64,000 nucleotides of DNA, from assembly GCA_963995505.1 (NCBI GenBank), contig OZ023183.1:20208671-20272670 (forward strand), in the 5' to 3' direction. The number at the start of each line of letters is the position of its first letter. Position 1 is the stretch's first letter. The position numbers and the translations under genes were made by a program. Source of the DNA: Hypericum androsaemum. Lineage: Eukaryota; Streptophyta; Magnoliopsida; Malpighiales; Hypericaceae. Below the pieces are notes generated by a model. It did not search any database. It saw only the letters and a program-made list of their open reading frames with translations, and was not told where the DNA came from. Positions 21,232 to 33,600 of the stretch are shown one piece after another.

Positions 21232-22884
21232 ATGTCTGGTCCCATAAGCACTACCTCCTTTCTTCCCTTAATCTCACTTGTCATCATCATCCTTATCCAA
21301 GTTGTCCAAGCAGCTCCTCTGGGGACATGGAAGCTGCTAATGAACAACACGGGGATATCCGCAATGCACATGCAGCTCCTCCCCAACAACCGCGTCATCA
21401 TGTTCGACCGCACTGACTTCGGCGTCTCCAACATCTCCCTCCCCAATGGCACCTGCCGATACGACACTCAGGAGGCCGCACTTAAGACGGACTGCTCCGC
21501 GCACTCCGTGGAGTACGATGTCATTGCCGACACGCTCAGGCCCCTCACCGTCCTGACCGACACTTGGTGCTCCTCCGGCTCCCTCATGCCTAATGGTACA
21601 TTGGCCCAGACCGGCGGCTACAAGAACGGCGAGAAACGTGTCAGGCTTTTCTCCCCCTGCAGCGACACCAGCTGCGACTGGCTGGAGCTGCCCGCCGCGC
21701 TCAATATCAAGAGGTGGTACGCCACCAACCAGGTGCTTCCAGACGGCACGCAGATTGTCGTCGGAGGGATCGACGCGAACAACTACGAGTACTATCCCAA
21801 GACCACCTACACTGGCACCTACAATTTGGCGTTCCTGGGTCAGACCTGGGACGCAGGCATCTTCAACAATCTCTACCCTTTCGTGTTCTTGAACACCGAT
21901 GGCAACCTCTTCGTCTTCAACAACAACCGCGCCATCTTGCTCAGTTACAAAAACAATACGGTGCTCAAGACTTACCCCACCGTCCCCGGAGGCCACCCCA
22001 GGAACTACCCCAGCACTGGCTCCGCGGTTCTGCTTCCGCTTACGAATATCAACGCGACCAGTGTAGCAGCGGAAGTGCTTGTATGTGGAGGCGCACCCAA
22101 CGGCTCCTACACTCTGGTCTCGAAAAGCAAAACCTTCGCCCAGGCGTTGAGCACCTGCGCCAGGATGAAGATCAACGACCCGAACCCGCAGTGGGAGATG
22201 GACACCATGCCGCTTCCCAGAGTGATGGGAGACATGACGATGCTCCCGAACGGCGACGTCTTGATCATCAACGGCTGCGCCAATGGCACCGCGGGCTGGG
22301 AATTCGGGAGGAACCCGGTACTGAGCCCGGTGGTGTACCACCCTGACAACGCCTTGGGGTCGAGGTTCGAGGTAGAGAATCCATCCACAATCCCGAGGAT
22401 GTACCACTCCACCGCGATATCGCTTCCGGACGGTAGGGTTCTGGTGGGAGGAAGCAACCCCCACGCGCTATACCAGTTCGGAAGCAATGTTGTATTCCCC
22501 ACGGAGCTGCGCCTCGAGGCCTTCTACCCATCATACATGGACGCCTCATTCGATCCGCTGCGCCCCAAGTTCGTGTCTTCCGGGGTTACCATCGGGTACA
22601 AGAAGGCTCTGCTCCTGCAGTTCCGGATCCCGGGGACCGTGGACTTCAGTGCCGTGTCGGTGACGATGACGGCGCCGCCATTCACCACGCATTCCTTCTC
22701 GATGAACCAGAGACAGATGGTGCTCCCTGTCCTGAAACAGGTCTTCAAGATCAACGAGCCAATGACTTACAGAATCCAAGTCCAGATGCCTCCGACCACC
22801 GTCATAGCGCCACCCGGTTACTATATGGTGTCTGTCGTCCACCAGAAGGTCCCAAGCCCGGCCATCTGGATCCAGCTCAAGTGA
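21232..22884 (+). CDS. GLOX: GLOX-type aldehyde (glyoxal) oxidase, copy 3
   Basis: Complete 550-codon single-exon gene whose protein is identical to copy 2: signal peptide 1-27, GLOX N-terminal propeller, DUF1929-type C-terminal domain and all five radical-copper residues (Cys113, Tyr163, Tyr391, His392, His487). The only coding difference I see is C instead of T at 22857 (silent, Ser542). Identity continues through the 5' leader back to about 20943 but stops immediately after the stop codon, where the 3' flank is clearly older in divergence. That pattern points to sequence exchange rather than simple recent duplication. Expression is probably similar to copy 2, because the proximal promoter is the same; the distal upstream regions differ. 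Confidence 0.96.
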   Translation: MSGPISTTSFLPLISLVIIILIQVVQAAPLGTWKLLMNNTGISAMHMQLLPNNRVIMFDRTDFGVSNISLPNGTCRYDTQEAALKTDCSAHSVEYDVIADTLRPLTVLTDTWCSSGSLMPNGTLAQTGGYKNGEKRVRLFSPCSDTSCDWLELPAALNIKRWYATNQVLPDGTQIVVGGIDANNYEYYPKTTYTGTYNLAFLGQTWDAGIFNNLYPFVFLNTDGNLFVFNNNRAILLSYKNNTVLKTYPTVPGGHPRNYPSTGSAVLLPLTNINATSVAAEVLVCGGAPNGSYTLVSKSKTFAQALSTCARMKINDPNPQWEMDTMPLPRVMGDMTMLPNGDVLIINGCANGTAGWEFGRNPVLSPVVYHPDNALGSRFEVENPSTIPRMYHSTAISLPDGRVLVGGSNPHALYQFGSNVVFPTELRLEAFYPSYMDASFDPLRPKFVSSGVTIGYKKALLLQFRIPGTVDFSAVSVTMTAPPFTTHSFSMNQRQMVLPVLKQVFKINEPMTYRIQVQMPPTTVIAPPGYYMVSVVHQKVPSPAIWIQLK

Positions 22885-22886
22885 TA

Positions 22887-24642
22887 TCGCCTATTAGGGT
22901 TTTCGTTTGTATTTATCTTATTTTCTTTTATTCGTGATTACTACTTTGTATCTTGTAATGTTATTAATTAATTTGGAAAATTTCCTATGTCCATTGCCTT
23001 CTTACATGCTTCTAATTTGTGACTATATAGTATACGGTGAGCTGCGTATTATATTTTCAGAAATCGCAAGGCCTCTGGTCCAGTTCCGGCGGCCCAGATA
23101 ATAATGGTTTTTACACACGACGAGCCTATCATCATTTTGTTTTTTTTTTTTAGAGGCCTAACACCACGGGCCTCCTATTTGTATATTATATTGGTACGAA
23201 TTGAACATAAATTTTTTACAGTCAATCAAAAACTTTATTATTCGCATCAGACTTGTATTTCTACGGGCTGCAAGCTTTTCTAAAATTTGAAAACGTCAAT
23301 TTTTTTAAAGAGGTGATTTGGTTGTTTAACTAGATATTTCATCCATATTTTTAACAGCAGGCAACAGTGTTTTATGCAAAATATAATATTTAGTCAGCGT
23401 TTAGCTAACCAAAAGAACTTAAATACGATCACGTTTCAAAATTTTAGGACGTAAATGCTTATGATCGAAAATGCATAGATGAGTTCTTAATTTTGTAAGC
23501 CCTTACCAACGACAACTGTTATTAAATAATTAGAAAGTCTAGTTAAACCAAGAAAAAATCAGAAGTTGTACAACTGGCGCACAACGCATTTGACGTAGAC
23601 GCAATATCTGATGTCTTCTATTTTTCGGAATGGTGATTCTATTGGGAAAGATCAATAATTAATGACTGGTCTTTTTCTGAAGAGTAACAATAATGCCTAG
23701 TCAAAATTTGAAAGTGGTTGCGCTTTCTCCTTTTTGGTTGGACTACCCGAGTCACCGAAGTAGATTAACGCGTCAAGCAAAAATACTTTCTAAATTTTAA
23801 AGTTTAGTTATTGAGTTTTGAAAAATCAAATTTATTAATTCTTTACATCAATTTTTATCCTAAATATCACACGAGATTACCAAAATAACCTTACATCACT
23901 TTAAAACTCTAAAATAAAGATAAAAGGCACGGTAAAAAAATTGACCTACCACATTAAAACAAAAAACTAATTGATTGGGTTAAGAAACAAAGATAAGACC
24001 CTAAAAAACTCAACCAACAAATTCATCAAGAAGAGGACGGGAAAAAGAGCATCGTGAACTCATAAAAATTAATTTTTCATGCGAAGAAATAATACAATGA
24101 GCACCAATATAATAACTTATAGAACCAACAAAAAAGTGAATACGTAAAATAAATCCAAGAAGTGGGATGCAGAGGAAAATTTATCGTTTAGGTTTAGGAT
24201 TAATCAATTGGGTTGAATGTGGTGGGTGGGATAAATTTAAATTTTTTTATGAGGTGCGTGAAGTTTTTTTCTTGGAATCTAGGTATGTACATGTTTGGAT
24301 GATTTGAGAATTTTACACCGATATTTTGGTAATCTCATATATAATTTGAGATATAAATTAATCTGCAATATTAATAAGTTCAATTTTTCAAAATTTAGAG
24401 ATCAACTGATTAAGATCTAGACTTTTTAGTACATTATGATAAATTTTAAGAATTTATGAGTATTTTTCATGTATGTATTTCAAAAAACTAATATACATAA
24501 ATAATCATAGTGATAAGAGACTTAAATTTACTTAAAAATCTTGGATTTTAATTTTATGATGTAAAAAATATAATGAAAAAGTTACCATATAAAATATGAC
24601 TCTCCGGAGGCTTCAAAAAAAATCGCTCATGGAATAAAAGCA
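22887..24642. other. AT-rich intergenic DNA between GLOX copies 3 and 4
   Basis: The first 180 bases are the copy 3 3' flank. The rest has no supported gene, no RNA and no clear transposon ends. Confidence 0.45.
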
Positions 24643-24744
24643 ACCTATTAACTCCGGTTAAAAAGATGATATATAATAGTACACCAAAAAAGAAAATAAT
24701 AAGCAAGTTGGCCATTTCTCATGAACGTCACGACAAAAGCGGAT
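24643..24744 (+). repeat. Interspersed 105-bp repeat, unit 2
   Basis: Closely matches 13753-13861 with a few substitutions and small gaps. It lies about 300 bases upstream of GLOX copy 4. Confidence 0.7.
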
Positions 24745-24980
24745 CGCTGTTTTACTAAATGCAATACCACCAACAAAACCTCGTCATCGGAGAAACTTCT
24801 ATTAGATACCCTTTTTTCCACGAAGCCACACTTTGCAGGAATTACAAGATATAGGTTCATGCTCCATATATATGAACGCATTAGTATCGAATTATTGTTT
24901 CCAAAGTCAATTTTACCCGACTCGAATTTGAATTAATCAGTTCAATAAATTTTTAGATACCACTTGATATCAACCAAGAA

Positions 24981-24988
24981 TATATATA
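24981..24988 (+). promoter_or_regulatory. Possible TATA box of GLOX copy 4
   Basis: TATATATA, 58 bases before the start codon. It is plausible but sits in generally AT-rich DNA. Confidence 0.4.
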
Positions 24989-25045
24989 CACAGACCCTTG
25001 TCTTAAACATTATCATCAGACCATCATCAAGAAAATATAGAAATT

Positions 25046-26722
25046 ATGTCTGGAAGCAACGGATTATTATCATCACCATTCTCCTTGGCTTCTACACTAT
25101 CCCTTCTGCTTATTCTCATAAACAGTCTTCCCCGAGTGGCAAACGCAGCGGCAGGAGGAGGACAATGGAAGCTCTTACAAGACAGCATAGGGATCGTAGC
25201 CATGCACATGCAGCTCCTCCACAACGACCGCGTCATCATCTTCGACCGGACCGACTTCGGCCTGTCGAACATCTCCCTCCCCGACGGCAAATGCCGGGAA
25301 GACCCCAACGAGAAGGCCGTCAAGACGGACTGCACCGCCCATTCCGTCGAGTACGACGTCCTCGCCAACTCGATCCGCCCCCTCATGGTCCAGACCGACG
25401 TGTGGTGCTCGTCAGGATCGGTCTTCCCCGACGGCCGCCTCGTCCAGACCGGCGGGTTCAACGACGGGGACCACAAGGTCAGGACATTCACCCCATGCCC
25501 GTCGTGCGACTGGGTGGAGGTAGGCGACGAGCTCAAGTACAGAAGGTGGTACGCCACCAACCAGAAGTTACCAGACGGGAGTGTAATTATCGTTGGTGGT
25601 CGGAGGCAGTTCAACTACGAGTTTTACCCCAAGGGGACGACCAACCCGGACTCGTATAATCTTCCGTTTCTTGTCCAGACAAACGACCGGGTAGCCGAGA
25701 ACAACCTTTACCCGTTCGTGTTCCTGAACGTGGACGGGAACCTGTTCATGTTCGCGAATACTAAGGCGATCTTGTTCGATTTCAAGCTGTCCAAGGTTGT
25801 CCGGACGTACCCGGACATTCCCGGCGGGGACCCACGTTGCTATCCCAGCTCCGGGTCGGCTGTTTTGCTCCCGATTCGTGATTTGCCAGGCAACCGGTCG
25901 TCTAATGTTTCGGCCGAGGTTCTGGTATGTGGGGGTGCACCCAAGGGTTCGTTTCAGCAGGCGAACGATGGTAACATTTTCATCACGGCGGTGGACACGT
26001 GCGGTCGGATCAGGATAACCGATCTGACCGCACAGTGGGCCATGGAGAAAATGCCAATGCCCAGAGTCATGAACGACATGACGATGCTCCCGAACGGCGA
26101 CGTTTTGATCATCAACGGTTGCGGTTCGGGAACTGCCGGGTGGGAACTCGGCCGGGGCCCGGTCTACACCCCGGTTATCTACCATCCAGATAACCAGGCT
26201 GGGTCCCGGTTCGAAAAAGGCACCCCGGGTACAATCCCCAGAATGTACCATTCCACTTCAATCCTGGTTCGAGACGGGTGGGTTCTGGTCGGGGGCAGCA
26301 ATGCCCACGCGAGGTACAACTTCACGGGCGTGCTGTTCCCGACCGAGTTGAGGCTAGAAGCGTACTATCCACCCTACCTGGACTCGCAATTCGATAGCCT
26401 CAGACCAAAGATTGTTGGCTCCACTGCAACCGTTGGATACGGGCAGGTGTTCGCGATAAGGTTCCAAGTCACGGGTCCATTGGCGACCAATTTAGTGTCC
26501 GTAACGATGGTGTCGCCTTCTTTCACGACGCATTCGTTTTCCATGAACCAGAGGTTAATTGTGCTCGTGACCCAGAACGTGACAAGCTCAGGGTCCAACT
26601 CATTATACGATGTTCGAGTTAAGACACCTGGGTCTAATAACCTCGCGCCGGCTGGGTACTATATGGTGTTCGTGGTTCATCAGAAGATTCCTAGTCCGGG
26701 GATATGGGTTCAGATCAAGTGA
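25046..26722 (+). CDS. GLOX: GLOX-type aldehyde (glyoxal) oxidase, copy 4 (divergent paralog)
   Basis: Complete single-exon gene of 558 codons, clearly homologous to copies 1-3 along its whole length but well diverged (for example VETGDELKYRR-type changes around the second motif and a different C-terminal domain sequence). It has a signal peptide of about 34 residues (probable cut after VANA), the glyoxal oxidase N-terminal domain and a DUF1929-type C-terminal domain. The radical-copper set is complete: Cys121 (WCSSG), Tyr169 (RRWYATN), Tyr401 and His402 (MYHS), His496 (TTHSFSMN). Predicted to be a secreted, hydrogen-peroxide-producing aldehyde oxidase. Its promoter does not resemble the one shared by copies 1-3, so it has stayed outside the homogenised group. 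Codon use is GC-rich like the others. Confidence 0.95.
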   Translation: MSGSNGLLSSPFSLASTLSLLLILINSLPRVANAAAGGGQWKLLQDSIGIVAMHMQLLHNDRVIIFDRTDFGLSNISLPDGKCREDPNEKAVKTDCTAHSVEYDVLANSIRPLMVQTDVWCSSGSVFPDGRLVQTGGFNDGDHKVRTFTPCPSCDWVEVGDELKYRRWYATNQKLPDGSVIIVGGRRQFNYEFYPKGTTNPDSYNLPFLVQTNDRVAENNLYPFVFLNVDGNLFMFANTKAILFDFKLSKVVRTYPDIPGGDPRCYPSSGSAVLLPIRDLPGNRSSNVSAEVLVCGGAPKGSFQQANDGNIFITAVDTCGRIRITDLTAQWAMEKMPMPRVMNDMTMLPNGDVLIINGCGSGTAGWELGRGPVYTPVIYHPDNQAGSRFEKGTPGTIPRMYHSTSILVRDGWVLVGGSNAHARYNFTGVLFPTELRLEAYYPPYLDSQFDSLRPKIVGSTATVGYGQVFAIRFQVTGPLATNLVSVTMVSPSFTTHSFSMNQRLIVLVTQNVTSSGSNSLYDVRVKTPGSNNLAPAGYYMVFVVHQKIPSPGIWVQIK

Positions 26723-26725
26723 TAA

Positions 26726-29295
26726 ATTTTTATATTTAGTCGAAAAATATGATATTGGGATACTCACTAGAGAATTATTTCATCGTTTGTTATGTGGTCA
26801 GTACAGAATACTCAAGAGCCGACTGTAATTTGTTTTTTTTTTGTCCCCTCTATGCATGAGAGAGAATTATTGAAACAGACAGCAATTAATCTTTTATGAG
26901 CAAATTATTAAGGGGTATATCTTTCCAAAGATTTTTCGTAACTAAGTATGCCTGAGTACTTAATTTCAAACTTCTTGTCTTACCTCCGCTGTAGCACTAT
27001 GGAGAGAGAAGGAAAAAAAAACTTGTTGTCTTACCCTATGTGAAGTCTTTCCTAATGGCCATCATAAGATGGGCCTAGATGTGGGAAAAAATGATATAAA
27101 TTAGCCGGTCTCGCATTTGGTATACCTACATTATAGTTACTAATTGAAATTTAAGTCGAGGAGTACTTTCATAATGTGTCAAATCTCTCTTGACAAAATT
27201 TTTGTGTTTCCGGAGCCTCGAAATCAAAACATGATTAAGATAGAACAACGTTCTCACCTAGTAGTTCTAGATTTCTCTACTAAGTATTTCAACAATAAAT
27301 ATCGTCACCCTGTTATACATGTGGCAATAATTAGTACTTATTAATTGCGCTCCTTTCTAATGTCTATCAGCAGCTAAATTTTTCCAACCGACTAATTTGT
27401 GGAGATCATTTCATGTCAAGTCACAAAGTTTGAACAATTCATCTTTAATTAAAATATAAAAGATAGAAAGTAAATTTTGTATTAGTTTCGGACCGTGAGA
27501 GATCAGAAAGCACGTCTCATGGTGAAGTTAAACCGTAGAGAGCACATGTCCAGAGAATCTTCCGTTGCATAAACACCAAGCATTCCCATGGCATTCACCC
27601 AACTTTTCTGATCACGACAGAAACAAATGTCTGTCATCGACAAGAGAATACTAATATCTGCCCGGTGTAGGATAACATTCCTTGACCCTAATTGGGACGA
27701 ACGAACCCACCTACAATTTCTTCCCCAAACCTCATTTTATTACCAGCTGGATGGGAGTTGTTCCAAGTAAAAAAGGACACGGATTCTCTTAAGAAAATTT
27801 TTGATCAAGTCTTATGAATGTAAAAAATATTTTGGGAGAAACGCTCTTAAAATAGAATTCGACAACACTCTTTATACGAGACAGACCAAAACCTCATTTT
27901 ATTTAATATTTTAGAAAGTCTTTGTTTCATCTTTTCCAATCTCGTTATTCTACTGTTTTCATGTTTTTTCCTCATTTTGAAAAAATTTCCTATCAAGTCC
28001 ATTTAACGCAGCTGTAGTCCTGCTGTCAATATTGATTAAATGTTGGAGTTTTCCTCTCGGATGTGCAAATCCAACCAAAAGGGACGGTATACAAAGAGTC
28101 GTTTTCGGATGTTGCTTCTATCCGTCCACTTGACAAATACGCATACTAATTTTTTTGGCGGGTCATCATCTGAGTACCACATAATTCTCATCAGGCCGAA
28201 GATCACATGCACATTAAATGTGCGATGAAATAGAGATGTGTGAGAAAAATTTACCTAGTTGATAATAGACACAATATCAATTAAGGTTCTAATAATATAT
28301 TAAAATTTTTTGTATCTAACCCAAAATTTCACAACAATGACTAAGTAAATTTTTCATACTTGTAAATAAATCTACCACGTTAACAACAATACGGTCACTT
28401 TACAAGAGGCGACTTGATTGTGCTCATGTATACAGAGACACATGGAAACGCAAGTAGACCACCCCACACACAGCGGTGACTAAACATTCATTCTCTTGTT
28501 TTAATCTGATCACGTTCATGGAATTGTGACATTTAGTAAAAATGATAGTTGTGATATTTTTTGCTGCTACTAAAAATCGTACTACCAAGTGATATGATTG
28601 CTTGTTTTGAACACGACATCATGTTCGTTTGTTTATGAGAAATTTCTCGCAACAGATAGCTAGCTAGCAGTTGCTAGTTGCCATAATTATTAGCAAGAGT
28701 GATTAGCACATCTACGGAGATAAATTCCTGTTAAATCCTCCAATACCACTTTGAAAACATGCAACATGTGTGAATCTAGGACAATACTTGTGTCCGAATT
28801 CGTCCATTTTCAGAATCTATTAGGCGGTTTCATTGATTTGTAGTGGGTCTGGATCGGGCGTTAATAATGATCTCGCAGCATCAAATGCACAAAACAAAAT
28901 GAGCTTTGCACGAAAGTCAAACTCATAATATAAGAAATTACATACAGAAATTTTGAACCTTTCAAAAAAAATAAAGATATTTTGAGAAATGCGATATTAT
29001 ATAAATAGTAGTGAAAATATGTAGTGATACACCATGTTGCAAATAGTAATACAGTGTTAGTATAGTACTGTCAATTTTAATAGAGATCACACCAAATCCT
29101 CCCATATGTATCGTATAGGGCGACCCAAAAATAATTATCTAACATGTGAAATGATAAAATTGAATTTTGTGAAAGAAATTTTTTTACAATAGATAATTAC
29201 ATCCGTAAAGGATTGCACTCTAAAACTAAACCTAGTTAATTCATGAGAATATTGAATTATGATGTGGTTGGAACAAAAATGAAACTTGTGCAGGG
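26726..29295. other. Long intergenic region, nothing recognised
   Basis: About 2.6 kb of AT-rich DNA between GLOX copy 4 and the copia element. Short open frames (such as 28040-28228) have no recognisable content. Confidence 0.45.
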
Positions 29296-29300
29296 CCGTG

Positions 29301-29770
29301 TGTTGAAGGCGATAAGCTACAATGATGAAGCTGAAATTTTGGAACCAGAGGACCAAAGTGAAGGAATGCCAAACCCGGAGGATCGAGTTAAAAATAGCCA
29401 AGCAAATCCGCGCGCAGGTTTTAAATTAAACAAGAAAGAGGGAAAGAAGAACGTTGGAGGAAAATGGGCAAACGGGTCGACATGCGGATCCACATCCGGG
29501 TTGTCAACAAGATAAGTCAATATTAGGTGGACCAGTAGCATAGTGACACGTGTACATAATAGAGTATAAATATAATGATGTGTACAGAGAAAAAGGTACT
29601 AAAAATGGGATTCATTTTTTCTCACCAAAAGGCTTCTCTCTCATCACACTTTTCTCACCTCTCTCTCTCTCTCTCTCTCTCAACCTTTACACTTTCTCTC
29701 TCTATAACAACCTTACGCCATAGCTAAGCTCCAATTTGTAGCTTTAGCTTTAACCTATCACTTTTCCACA
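29301..29770 (+). repeat. 5' LTR of the copia element
   Basis: 470 bp, TGTTGAAGGC...TTCCACA. It includes a CT microsatellite (about 29661-29680) that is shorter in the 3' LTR. Confidence 0.93.
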
Positions 29771-29869
29771 TGGTACCAGAGCGCTAGACGAAGTCAGTCT
29801 AGAGTAGATCCTTTCGTTTCAAGCTACGATTAGCTCTCTTTTGTGAAGAAAAGCTCGTGACGGTTAATA

Positions 29870-30640
29870 ATGGCGACTCTGTCTTCTCAAGTCAGTCATC
29901 GCGAGATGCCAACTCAAAACACACTCGGATCTGGAGGTTTATCGAAGAATACATTGTTCTACCTTCATTCGAGTGAGAATCCATCACTAATTCTGGTAAC
30001 ACCTCTACTTAATGCTAGTAATTACTTTAGTTGGAGTAGAGCTATGAAGCGCGCTTTAAGGTTAAAGAAGAAGTGGTCGATGGTTGATGGATCGATAGTT
30101 CCTCCTGACGTAGATGATCATAGTTATGATGATTCGGAAGGATGTAATTGCATGGGGCTGAGTTGGCTTCTAGGATCCTTGGAACCAGGAATTGCACGAA
30201 GTGTTGGTTGCTTAAAAACAGCTATAGAAGTCTGGCAGGATCTTCCCGGATGGTTTGGGCGAGGAGATTCTATGAAGATAGCTAGGTTAAAGATGTCTTT
30301 GTGTTCGTTAAAGCAAGGAGCACTCACTATGATAGATTATTTCACATCTTTTTGAACACTCTGGGATGATTATTGTGAATTTTGTCCTATTCCTTTGTGT
30401 CAGTGCGTGGATAAAAAGAAAGGATCTGCATATTGTGTCTCAGTGAGGACTTCACGCCTGTATCAGGCAAATGATCAGCTTATTCATTTTTGGATAGGAC
30501 TGAATTAGAACTTTAGTACTATTACTTCTCAGATCATGTTGATGGATCCGCTTTCTTATGTGAATAGAGCTCTGTTCTTGGCTCTGCAACATGAACTATA
30601 ACTTTTGAATATTTCTCCTGATGTACATGCCATTGCTGAC
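29870..30640 (+). pseudogene. Copia gag, broken
   Basis: The first 161 codons carry the plant copia gag N-terminus (NASNYFSWSRAMKRALRLKKKW, then LSWLLGSLEPGIARSV). A stop at 30353-30355 ends the frame, and the next 250 bases still resemble gag but contain several stops. The zinc knuckle occurs in the following frame. Confidence 0.85.
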
Positions 30641-33600
30641 GTCAGTATAGATGTGAAGTTGGTGAATGTAGTGAATTCAGGTGGCTATAAGAAACCTTGG
30701 AATGGGAATAATAAGTTGGCTACTTGCACTTATTGTGGAAAGGATGGTCAAACTGTTGAAAAATGTTATAGGAAGCATGGTTTTCCTCCTAATTTCAAGT
30801 TTACCAACAACGCTTCTGGCAATGGTTATCGATCTGGATCTGGGAATTCTTCTGGCACTGGTGCAGGACAGTGGAATTACAATGGGGGATCGAGACCTGG
30901 TAGTTCAGCTTCTATTTTTAAAGGAACTAATTCATATTCAGCTCATCAGGTTTCTGCAGGTGGCATTGAGGAAGTGAATTTGAGTCTAGCTACATTGGCT
31001 TTGACTTCAGAGCAGTACTCTAGCCTTATTGAGTTAATCCAATATTCTGCTTCATCAGCTCGAGACAATACCACCAGTCTCCCAATCCCTCAGGTCAATT
31101 TAGTAGAAACTTCTCATATCACGGGTACTTCTTTTTCTTTTTCTTTTTCTTTTCATAGAGCATGTGCTAGTATGACTTCTGCTTGCACTTGTATTCTAGA
31201 TTCAGGTGCATCTGATCATATTGCTTGCTCCTCTTAATTCTTCATTGACTTTCATCATGTCAATGATGTGGTTGTTACATTGCCAAACAACCACAAGAAA
31301 GTGGCTACCCATTGTGGCACTGTGAAGCTTTCTCAAGACATATATTTGTTCAATGTCTTGTTGGTGCCCTCCTTTGTCTTCAATCTGTTATTAGTTAATA
31401 AGTTGACCATGTCATTTTCTTTCCAACTTTTTTTTAAGGCAAATTTTTGTTTGATCTAGGATCTAATCAATTCGAGAGTGATTGGTAGTACAATGGAGTC
31501 ACATGGCCTATATCTTTTGGACCTAAACTTTCAACCCAAATCATTCATCACCTCTCATTCTTCTGTATCAGCTTCTGCCTATATACCTACAACCATAAAC
31601 CTTTGGCATAGCCGATTGGGACATATCCCCTACAATAAGATACAGCTTGTACATCAGATGGATAACAATGTAATAGCTCAGACTATGGATCATTGTGATG
31701 TGTGTCACTATGCCAAACATAAGAGATTACCATTTTCTGATAGTACTTTTATTGCTGCTGAACTTTTTGAGCTAGTTCATGTAGACATTTGGGGCAAATT
31801 TGCCTTGCCAAGTTATGATGGCTATCATTACTTTCTCACTATAGTTGATGATCATACCAGATTTACTTGGATTTATTTGATGACTGATAAATCTGCAGCA
31901 CGGAGATTAGTACAAGTTTTCTGTGAGTTAGTGAAAACTCAGTTTGCTTCAAAGATAAAAAGAATCCAATCAGATCAAGGGAAATAATTTATGATGACTG
32001 ATTTTTATGAAGCCTGAGGAGTGCTTCATGAGACTAGTTGTGTTTATACTCCCCAACAAAATGGAAGGGTTAAGAGAAAACACCAGTCTTTGCTTAACAT
32101 GGCAAGATCCTTGACAATTCAAGCCAAACTACCTACTAGTTTTTGGAGTGATGATGTTCTTTATACAGCCTACTTAATCAATAGAAACCCATCTCGTGCT
32201 ATAGAAAATTCCTCTCCTTGTGAGCTGTTATACAAAAGGAAATCTCAATTCAGTCATTTGAGAGTGTTTGGTTGCTTGAGTTATGCTTCCACTACATCAG
32301 CTTATAGAATAAACTTTCAGCCGAGGGCTCGACAATAAATCCATTTGGGAATTCCTATTGGTACCAAAGGTTATAAACTGTATAATTTGGAGACTCATTC
32401 AGTTGTTATTTCCCGAGATGTGATCTTTTATGAACACATTTTTCCTTTTCACGATGCTTCAGTTTTCCAGGATGGTCATTTCCAGTCTGCCGACCTCACC
32501 AATGATGTCTTTACCATTCCTTATCTTTTCTCTAACCTTCCTTCTACCTACTCACCCTCGCCTATCCTATCTCCTCTCTCACCTACTTCCATCTCCTCCA
32601 TACCATCGTCTCCATTACCCCCTCGACCTTTTTCTCCTCTTATGAGAAGGTCCACCTGACCTAAAACAATCCCTCCTTACCTCCATGATTACCACCATGA
32701 TGTGATTCCAGTGCACTCGATTGATCACTCTCTAGCACAGCTCTCTTCTAATCATACTTGTGCTGCTTCCCTTCCTTATTCTTTACAATCTTATTTTTTG
32801 TTAGATCACTTAGCTTCTAGGTATAGAGCTTTTACTTGTTATATTTTGTTTCACACTGAAGGATGAATGCTAGATTGCTGCAATGAAGTTGGAGCTTCTT
32901 GCTCTCGCCCAGAATCACACATGGACCTTGACTTGGTTGCCTCCAGGTAAGAAGGTCGTTGGTAATAAGTGGGTTTACAAAATCAAACACAAAGCTGATG
33001 GTAGTGTTGAAAGTTTCAAAGCGCGGTTGGTAGCCCAGGGATTCACACAGTCTCTTGGTATTGATTATTTTGACACTTACAGTCCTGTGGCCAAGATGTC
33101 TACCGTTCGTGTGCTTATTGCTTTGGCTGTGAGTAAGGGCTGGCTACTTCATCAGTTAGATGTTAATAATACTTTTCTCTACGGAGAATTGCGTGAGAAA
33201 GTTTATATTCAAGTTCCTCCTGGCTTGGAACTTGAGGAGGGGGATCAAGGCAAGGTCTGCAAGCTTCAGAGATCTCTTTATGATTTGAAACAGGCCAGTC
33301 GGTAATGGTTTGCTAAGTTAAGTTCTATTTTGCTGGATTTTGGTTTTGAACAATCACCAAATGATCATTCCCTCTTCATCAAGAAGGATGCACAATTCTT
33401 TGTTGCTTTGGTGGTGTATGTGGATGACATCATACTTGCAGGCACTTCGGAAATTATTATCAAAGCAACTAAGGATCATTTGGAGAAGACTTTAAAGCTG
33501 AAAGACTTGAGCAAGTTATAGTATTTTCTTGGGTTGAAAATGGCCAAAAACAATGCAGGTATCTATCTTTGTCAAAAGAAGTATGCATTAAAAATATTAA

